A stretch of 11,192 bases of DNA from Acetobacteraceae bacterium (lineage in GTDB: Bacteria; Pseudomonadota; Alphaproteobacteria; Acetobacterales; Acetobacteraceae). The notes beneath the pieces are model-generated. The model made no database searches. It was given only the letters and a program-made list of their open reading frames with translations, and was not told the DNA's origin. Positions 6,906 through 11,192 of the stretch are shown one piece after another (the stretch's first letter is position 1; every line of letters begins with the position of its first letter). A program made the translations under genes and the position numbers. Location of the stretch: the NCBI GenBank assembly GCA_027306955.1, contig DAHUXX010000194.1:1-11192 (forward strand), in the 5' to 3' direction.

Positions 6906-8645
6906 CTATCCGGCAGCACCGAGCCAGGCCGGCCGCTCCCGGCGGGAACAGCCGCTGCATGCCGCCTCGACGCAAGCCGCGAGGCCGCCGAACCGCACCT
7001 CCCGCCCGACCAGGCCTGGCGCGTAATGCGCGTATTTGCCGGAGTTCGTCATCAGCGTCCGCGCGGCGGGGGGCACGACGGGCTCGCCGAGCATGCACCA
7101 GCAGGTATCGGTGATGACCGTGGCGCCAAACCGTTCTATTTCCGCAATGTGGCCAGCCTCGCTCGCCGCCCGGTGCACGGCCCGCCCGCAGGTCACGACG
7201 ACGCTGACGCCGGGCGCGCGCGTCCGCCCCCGCACCAGGCCCGCGAGGCGCGCGAACTCGGAGAGCGAGAAATGCGGGTTGCCGAGGCTGACGAGCTCGA
7301 TCGCGGTCTCGCCGGCGGTGTCCAGTGTCTCCCAGGTTGTTGCGAGATCGGGCAGGTTCACGCTAACCGCCCGTCCCGGCGCCTGTCCCGCCGCCTCCGG
7401 CGTGATCCCCGCGATGTGGAACATCGGCGCCGCCGCGGAGGTTGCGAACGCGGCGCCGAACGCCTTGAGCTCGTCCGGTCCCGCACCGCTGTTCTCCAGC
7501 CCGCGGATGAGCGGGATTTCCCTGCCGCAGATCGCGCCGCAGGCATAGCCGAGGACTGGCCAGAATGAATCGTCCGCACCCGCGGGGAGCACGACGTCGA
7601 TCGCGAGCGTCGCCCGCCGTCCCGCGTCGAGATGGCTTCCCGCAAGCGGCGCGCGGCCGGTCAGCGCCACGCAGGCATCGAGGAAGTCTGGATATTTCAG
7701 CGTCCGCGCGCCGAGCACGCTGTTGGCATAAACGACGGCGTTGGACTCGCCCCAGCCGATCTGCTCGCCGAAGGCGGGTGCGGTCGCCAGCAGGTACGGC
7801 GCGCAGGTGAAGCTCGGTTGCGCGCCCAGCGCGAGATAGGCATCGGCGAGCGCGCTCGCCGGCTCGCCGAACGCCGGGTCGACGCCCAGCTCCCGCCAGC
7901 GCCGCCGGTCCACCGAGATCGAATTGAGTGTCGTCGGCACCCGCACGCGCCCGCCCATCTCCACCAGCATCTGCGCGAACCGCAGACCCGCGGGCCCGGT
8001 GTAGATGCAGCCGTCGATGTGCACCTGCGCAACGTCCGTCAGCTGCTCGGCGCCCTGCAACCCCGCCATCTTGACCAGGAGCCGCATCGCGACCTCGCAG
8101 GCCTTGCCGTGCCGGCCCGCGAGCATTTCCTCGTCGCGCGGTTCGAGTTGCAACGTCGGTCCTTGCGCTCTCGCGGCGGAGCGAGGCGCCGTCGCGGACG
8201 GCCCGGGCGCGTCGCCCGCCGGATAGAGCCAATCCCCCGCGACGCGCGCGCGGCGACACGCGGCGAGGCGCTCGAAATCGCGGCCCCCGATCCTGAGCAC
8301 GGGCATCGGCCTGGCGAACACCAGCTCGCCCACCAGCGCGCCGAGGCTGATGACTTCCTCCGCCTCGCAGACGACGATGGCCGCCGGGGCCCGGCCGTTG
8401 AGAATAAGCTCCAGCAACACCGCGCTTCCCGTGCACGATCCACGCCCGCCGGGGATCGCCAGGATGCGCCCGCTGACACACTGCCCCGCCAGCTTGTGGT
8501 GATGGTCGATCACGACCCCGGTCGCGGGATCGATCCCGCCCCAGACGCTCAGGCCGGTCGCGGCATGCAGGATGTCGCCCTCGGCCTCTCCCGCGACCAG
8601 GGCTTGGCCGGGGATCGGGGCGGTCGTCGCAGCGGGCGCTTCCAT
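6906..8645 (-). CDS. acnX: Aconitase X (fused single-chain form), putative cis-3-hydroxy-L-proline dehydratase
   Basis: A 579-residue protein holding both AcnX parts in one chain. The N-terminal swivel domain (about 13-140) has GLSVWGGIDPATG (31-43), IDHHHKLAGQ (46-55) and the active-site-type loop PGGRGSCTGS (65-74). A Pro/Ala/Ser-rich linker follows (about 141-166). The large catalytic domain starts with LEPRDEEMLAGRHGKACEVAM, then HIDGCIYTG (209-217) and VPTTLNSISVDRR. Candidate Fe-S or active-site cysteines appear in HIDGC, in CGAICG, in VVTCG and in TDTCWC near the C-terminus. Bacterial AcnX enzymes dehydrate cis-3-hydroxy-L-proline to pyrroline-2-carboxylate; archaeal ones act on mevalonate 5-phosphate. 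I prefer the ATG at 8645, where GAGGAG lies 12 bases upstream, over a TTG at 8687. It ends 140 bases before the importer operon on the same strand, so read-through is possible. Family call firm; substrate inferred. Confidence 0.9.
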   Translation of the reverse strand: MEAPAATTAPIPGQALVAGEAEGDILHAATGLSVWGGIDPATGVVIDHHHKLAGQCVSGRILAIPGGRGSCTGSAVLLELILNGRAPAAIVVCEAEEVISLGALVGELVFARPMPVLRIGGRDFERLAACRRARVAGDWLYPAGDAPGPSATAPRSAARAQGPTLQLEPRDEEMLAGRHGKACEVAMRLLVKMAGLQGAEQLTDVAQVHIDGCIYTGPAGLRFAQMLVEMGGRVRVPTTLNSISVDRRRWRELGVDPAFGEPASALADAYLALGAQPSFTCAPYLLATAPAFGEQIGWGESNAVVYANSVLGARTLKYPDFLDACVALTGRAPLAGSHLDAGRRATLAIDVVLPAGADDSFWPVLGYACGAICGREIPLIRGLENSGAGPDELKAFGAAFATSAAAPMFHIAGITPEAAGQAPGRAVSVNLPDLATTWETLDTAGETAIELVSLGNPHFSLSEFARLAGLVRGRTRAPGVSVVVTCGRAVHRAASEAGHIAEIERFGATVITDTCWCMLGEPVVPPAARTLMTNSGKYAHYAPGLVGREVRFGGLAACVEAACSGCSRRERPAWLGAAG

Positions 8646-8721
8646 CCGGGTCGCGGCCTCCTCGGCGCGGTTCGGCGCCCGGCGCAAACGTAGGACAACG
8701 CGGCGGCGATCACCATACGGT

Positions 8722-8734
8722 CGGCATGTTGCCG
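8722..8734. repeat. Short inverted repeat in the divergent region
   Basis: CGGCA at 8722-8726 and TGCCG at 8730-8734 flank TGT, a 13-bp dyad ending one base before the tandem repeat. It could be part of an operator. The arms are short and chance occurrence is likely. Confidence 0.25.
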
Positions 8735-8735
8735 T

Positions 8736-8773
8736 CCCGCTTCGCGTTTTGGAGCCCGCTTCGCGCTTTGGAG
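8736..8773 (+). repeat. Two tandem copies of a 19-bp direct repeat
   Basis: CCCGCTTCGCGTTTTGGAG (8736-8754) is followed with no gap by a second copy (8755-8773) that differs at one base, T to C at repeat position 12. It ends 70 bases before the acyl-CoA dehydrogenase ATG. A 19-base period is a little under two helical turns, so a protein bound to both copies would sit on nearly the same face. It may be a regulator-binding array or a recent slippage duplication. Confidence 0.85.
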
Positions 8774-8831
8774 GTAGTCAATCGTGCGGCAAGGTTGGAA
8801 AAGAAGCGCCGCACGCAACGACTCGCGCCGC

Positions 8832-8838
8832 GGGAGGA
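8832..8838 (+). promoter_or_regulatory. Shine-Dalgarno site fixing the acyl-CoA dehydrogenase start
   Basis: GGGAGGA lies 5 bases before the ATG at 8844. It selects this ATG over an in-frame ATG at 8784 that would add 20 basic residues unlike the family's usual start. Confidence 0.65.
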
Positions 8839-8843
8839 ACCGG

Positions 8844-10016
8844 ATGGATTTCGCGCTCACCGAGGAACAGAGAATGTTCGCGGACTCGGTCCGCCGCTTC
8901 GCCGCGGACCACCTGGCGCGCGACGCGCTGAAACGCGCCCATACGGCAGGCTTTCCGTTCGACGTGGCGCGTCTGGCGGCGGCGCAGGGGTTGCTCGGCA
9001 TCACCGTCGCGCAGACGGATGGCGGGCAGGGCGGGACGCTGATGGACGCGGTGATCGCGATCGAGCAGGTCGCCGCCATCTGTCCGCGCTCCGCGGACGT
9101 GATCCAGGCCGGGAATTTCGGCCCCATCCGCACCTTCGCGGAGTACGCCACGCCGGCACAGAAGGCGCGTTGGCTGCCCGGCCTGCTCGCCGGCGAGAGC
9201 GTGATCTGCCTCGGCATGAGCGAGCCCGAGGCCGGCTCCGCCGCGACCGATCTGCGCACCACGGCGCGGCTCGACGGAAATCATTACGTGCTCGACGGCT
9301 CCAAGGTGTTCAGCACCAACAGCCCCGAGGCCGCGGTGTTTCTCGTCTATTGCCGCTTCGGGCCCGGGCTGGACGGCATCGGCTCCATCCTGGTGGAACG
9401 CGGCACACAAGGGTTCACGGTGGGCAAGCCCTCGCGCTTCATGAATGGCGAGGCATGGGGCGCGCTTTATTTCGAGGGCTGCCGGGTGCCGCAGGAAAAT
9501 CTCCTGCTCGGCCCCGGCGGCTTCAGGAAGCAGATCGCCGCCTTCAACGCCGAGCGCATCGGCAACGCGGCGCGCTCGCTCGCCGTCGGCCGACACGCCT
9601 ATGAACGCGCGCGCGAACACGCGGCGACGCGCCGGCAGTTCGGCCGCGTTCTCGCGGAATTCCAGGGCCTGCAATGGAAATTCGCGGAACTCGCGATGCA
9701 GATGGAGGCGGCGCAGCTGCTGCTCTACCGCGCCGCGACCAACGCCGACCGCGGCCTGCCAAGCGCCTACGAGACCGCGATCGCCAAGCTCGCCTGCAAC
9801 CAGGCGGGCTTCGCCGCGGCGAACGAGGCGATCCAGGTCATGGGCGGCACCGGCTTCAGCGAGGAGACGACCGTGGAATACTGCATGCGCCGCTGCCGGG
9901 GCTGGATGATCGCCGGCGGCTCGATCGAGATGCTGAAGAACCGCATCGCGGAGGAGGTGTTCGCCCGCCACTTCAGCCAGCGCCCGCCGCGCGTCTCCGG
10001 TGCCGCATCGCAATGA
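8844..10016 (+). CDS. Acyl-CoA dehydrogenase family protein
   Basis: A 390-residue flavoprotein predicted to introduce an alpha,beta double bond into an acyl-CoA, using FAD and passing electrons to ETF. The typical start MDFALTEEQ leads into the helical N-terminal domain. CLGMSEPEAGSAATDLRT (122-139) is the flavin-contacting signature, here with SAATD instead of the commoner SD. The C-terminal helical domain includes RRQFGRVLAEFQGLQ and the closing IAGGSIEMLKNRIAEEVF (356-373). The position that carries the catalytic Glu in MCAD-type enzymes (YEGT) is Gly358. Glu237 in 'NAERIG' matches the helix-G position used as base in isovaleryl- and long-chain enzymes. Length is normal for the family. 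It overlaps the next gene as ATGA, so the two are co-translated; the ligase probably supplies its substrate. The acyl group is unknown. Confidence 0.93.
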   Translation: MDFALTEEQRMFADSVRRFAADHLARDALKRAHTAGFPFDVARLAAAQGLLGITVAQTDGGQGGTLMDAVIAIEQVAAICPRSADVIQAGNFGPIRTFAEYATPAQKARWLPGLLAGESVICLGMSEPEAGSAATDLRTTARLDGNHYVLDGSKVFSTNSPEAAVFLVYCRFGPGLDGIGSILVERGTQGFTVGKPSRFMNGEAWGALYFEGCRVPQENLLLGPGGFRKQIAAFNAERIGNAARSLAVGRHAYERAREHAATRRQFGRVLAEFQGLQWKFAELAMQMEAAQLLLYRAATNADRGLPSAYETAIAKLACNQAGFAAANEAIQVMGGTGFSEETTVEYCMRRCRGWMIAGGSIEMLKNRIAEEVFARHFSQRPPRVSGAASQ

Positions 10017-11192
10017 CCGCGATGCGCCCCGCGCCGGACGCATTGCTCGCGCCCCGCAGCATCGCCATCGTCGGCGCCTCGGACGATCTTTCGAAGACCG
10101 CGTCCCGGCCGTTGCGCTATCTGCGCGAGGCGGGGTTCGCGGGCGATGTCTATCCCGTCGCCCGGCGTGCCACGGTGCTCGGTGAACGCGCCTGGCCAAG
10201 CCTCGATGCGTTGCCGGAACGTCCAGACCACGCCTTCATCCTCCTGCCGGCGGAGGGGGCGATGGCGGCGGTGGCGGACTGCGCGCGGCTTGGCATCCCC
10301 GTCGCCACCGTGCTCGCGGGAGGGTTCTCGGAGGCGGGGCCCGAGGGTGCCGCGCGCGAGGCGCGGTTGCGCGCCAGCCTCGCCGGCAGCGCAACCCGGC
10401 TGCTCGGGCCCAACAGCATCGGGCTCGCCAACTTTAACTGCCGCATGGTGCTCACCGCCAACGCCGCCTTCGCCGAGCGCGACCTGCCGCGCGGCGGCCT
10501 GTTCGTCGCCTCCCAGAGCGGCAGCATGATCGGCGCACTGCTCTCGCGCGGCAAGGCGCGCGGCATCGGCTTCGCTGGCCTGGTTTCCGTGGGGGCGGAG
10601 GCGGATCTCGATATCGGCTCGATCGGCGGGGCCACGCTCGCGGACCCGGACGTAACGGCCTACCTGCTGTTCCTCGAAACCTTGCGCGCGACGCCGGCAC
10701 TGCACGCCTTCGCGATGGCAGCGGCGGAGCGGGGCAAGCCGGTCGTCGCCTACAAGCTCGGCCGCTCGGCGGAGGCCGCAGAGCTCGCGCTTTCGCACAC
10801 CGGCGCGCTCGCCGGGGAGGACGACGTTGCGGATGCGTTCCTGCGCGACTGCGGCATCGCGCGCGTGGACACGCTGGAAGGTTTGCTGGAAGCACCCGCG
10901 CTGCTGCACCGCCTGCGCATCCGGCCTCGGGGTGGGCGCAAGCCCGCGGTGGGCGTGGTAACCACCACCGGTGGCGGGGCGGCGATGGTGGTGGACCAGC
11001 TGGGCCTGCGCGGCGTTTGCGTGCAGCCGCCGGCGACGGCGACGCGCGAGCGGCTGGCCGCTGCCGGCATCGAGCCCGGCCATGGCCGCATCCTGGATCT
11101 CACGCTCGCGGGTACGCGCCCGGAGGTGATGCGCCCGGCGCTGGATGCGCTGCTGGCGGCACCGGAATTCGACCTGGTGATCGCGGTCACCG
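10013..11192 (+). CDS. NDP-forming acyl-CoA synthetase (acetate-CoA ligase family), 5' part
   Basis: The frame is open from the ATG at 10013 to the window edge: 393 complete codons with no stop, so the gene continues. It overlaps the acyl-CoA dehydrogenase stop as ATGA. A CoA-binding Rossmann domain starts with SIAIVGASDD (16-25). The succinyl-CoA-synthetase-like domains follow, with GPNSIG (132-137), SQSG (167-170), and SHTGALAG (261-268), whose His262 matches the phosphohistidine of this superfamily. Then come the TTTGGGAAMVVDQ and GRILDLT motifs. Family members of about 700 residues carry a C-terminal ATP-grasp domain, expected beyond the edge. The enzyme joins a carboxylic acid to CoA with ATP or GTP, giving NDP and phosphate. 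Together with the dehydrogenase it would form the first two steps of an acid degradation pathway. The substrate is not predictable. Confidence 0.92.
   Translation, partial: MTAMRPAPDALLAPRSIAIVGASDDLSKTASRPLRYLREAGFAGDVYPVARRATVLGERAWPSLDALPERPDHAFILLPAEGAMAAVADCARLGIPVATVLAGGFSEAGPEGAAREARLRASLAGSATRLLGPNSIGLANFNCRMVLTANAAFAERDLPRGGLFVASQSGSMIGALLSRGKARGIGFAGLVSVGAEADLDIGSIGGATLADPDVTAYLLFLETLRATPALHAFAMAAAERGKPVVAYKLGRSAEAAELALSHTGALAGEDDVADAFLRDCGIARVDTLEGLLEAPALLHRLRIRPRGGRKPAVGVVTTTGGGAAMVVDQLGLRGVCVQPPATATRERLAAAGIEPGHGRILDLTLAGTRPEVMRPALDALLAAPEFDLVIAVT

Larger units (their letters stand above)
8646..8843. promoter_or_regulatory. Divergent intergenic control region
   Basis: 198 bases separate the divergently transcribed aconitase X and acyl-CoA dehydrogenase genes, the only divergent junction in the window. 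It must hold the promoters for both directions. I see no convincing -35/-10 pair on either strand; TTGACT on the - strand at 8776-8781 has no -10 partner. It contains a 19-bp tandem repeat, a short inverted repeat, and a motif shared with the leader of the importer operon, all listed separately. Confidence 0.6.

Noticed and set aside
8646..8687. TTG start for aconitase X
   Set aside because: It would add 14 Arg/Ala/Glu-rich residues that do not resemble the family. The ATG at 8645 has a purine-rich ribosome-binding site upstream.
8736..8773. CRISPR or transposon end
   Set aside because: Only two copies with no spacer between them, no cas genes, no transposase and no target duplication. It is a simple tandem repeat.
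8776..8781. -35 box TTGACT for the aconitase X promoter
   Set aside because: No -10-like hexamer occurs on the - strand at a 16-18 base spacing, so I do not call a promoter there.
8778..10199. Open frame of 473 codons on the - strand
   Set aside because: Antisense to the acyl-CoA dehydrogenase, whose own frame has clear family motifs and a strong ribosome-binding site.
9767..11083. Open frame of 438 codons on the - strand
   Set aside because: Antisense to the end of the dehydrogenase and to the CoA ligase. No domain is recognisable; the + strand ligase frame carries all the conserved motifs.

Overview
The window is very GC-rich DNA, densely coding with strong GC bias at third codon positions and several GTG starts. 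It looks like the chromosome of an alphaproteobacterium. Rhodospirillales/Acetobacteraceae-like is my guess, from gene content and style only; there is no rRNA or other marker gene to settle it. I see no tRNA, rRNA, CRISPR array, phage or insertion sequence.

Layout. (1) Positions 1-1432 hold a convergent pair whose stop codons are one base apart. On the + strand is the 3' end of an NAD-dependent epimerase/dehydratase (SDR). On the - strand is a GNAT-like acyltransferase. These two families are also both needed for bacterial ceramide (sphingolipid) synthesis in Caulobacter, so a sphingolipid locus may continue to the left. (2) Positions 1569-6765 on the - strand hold a complete peptide/nickel-family ABC importer, transcribed in the order permease B, permease C, ATPase D, ATPase F, substrate-binding protein. 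The first three junctions are 4-base ATGA or GTGA overlaps. The binding protein has its own strong Shine-Dalgarno site and a Tat-like signal peptide. (3) Positions 6906-8645 on the - strand hold a fused, single-chain aconitase X (AcnX). The bacterial enzymes of this family that have been characterised dehydrate cis-3-hydroxy-L-proline. (4) Positions 8646-8843 are a divergent intergenic region with a 19-bp tandem repeat. (5) Positions 8844 to the end, on the + strand, hold an acyl-CoA dehydrogenase translationally coupled (ATGA overlap) to an NDP-forming acyl-CoA synthetase that runs off the window.

How the genes may work together (inference): the transporter could import a peptide, imino acid or related compound. 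AcnX would dehydrate a hydroxylated substrate. The divergent ligase/dehydrogenase pair would activate a carboxylic acid to its CoA thioester and desaturate it. The divergent arrangement around one short control region suggests a catabolic module, but no regulator and no pyrroline-carboxylate reductase lie in the window. The substrate therefore cannot be fixed from the sequence.

Most of the long open frames opposite these genes are shadows caused by the high GC content.
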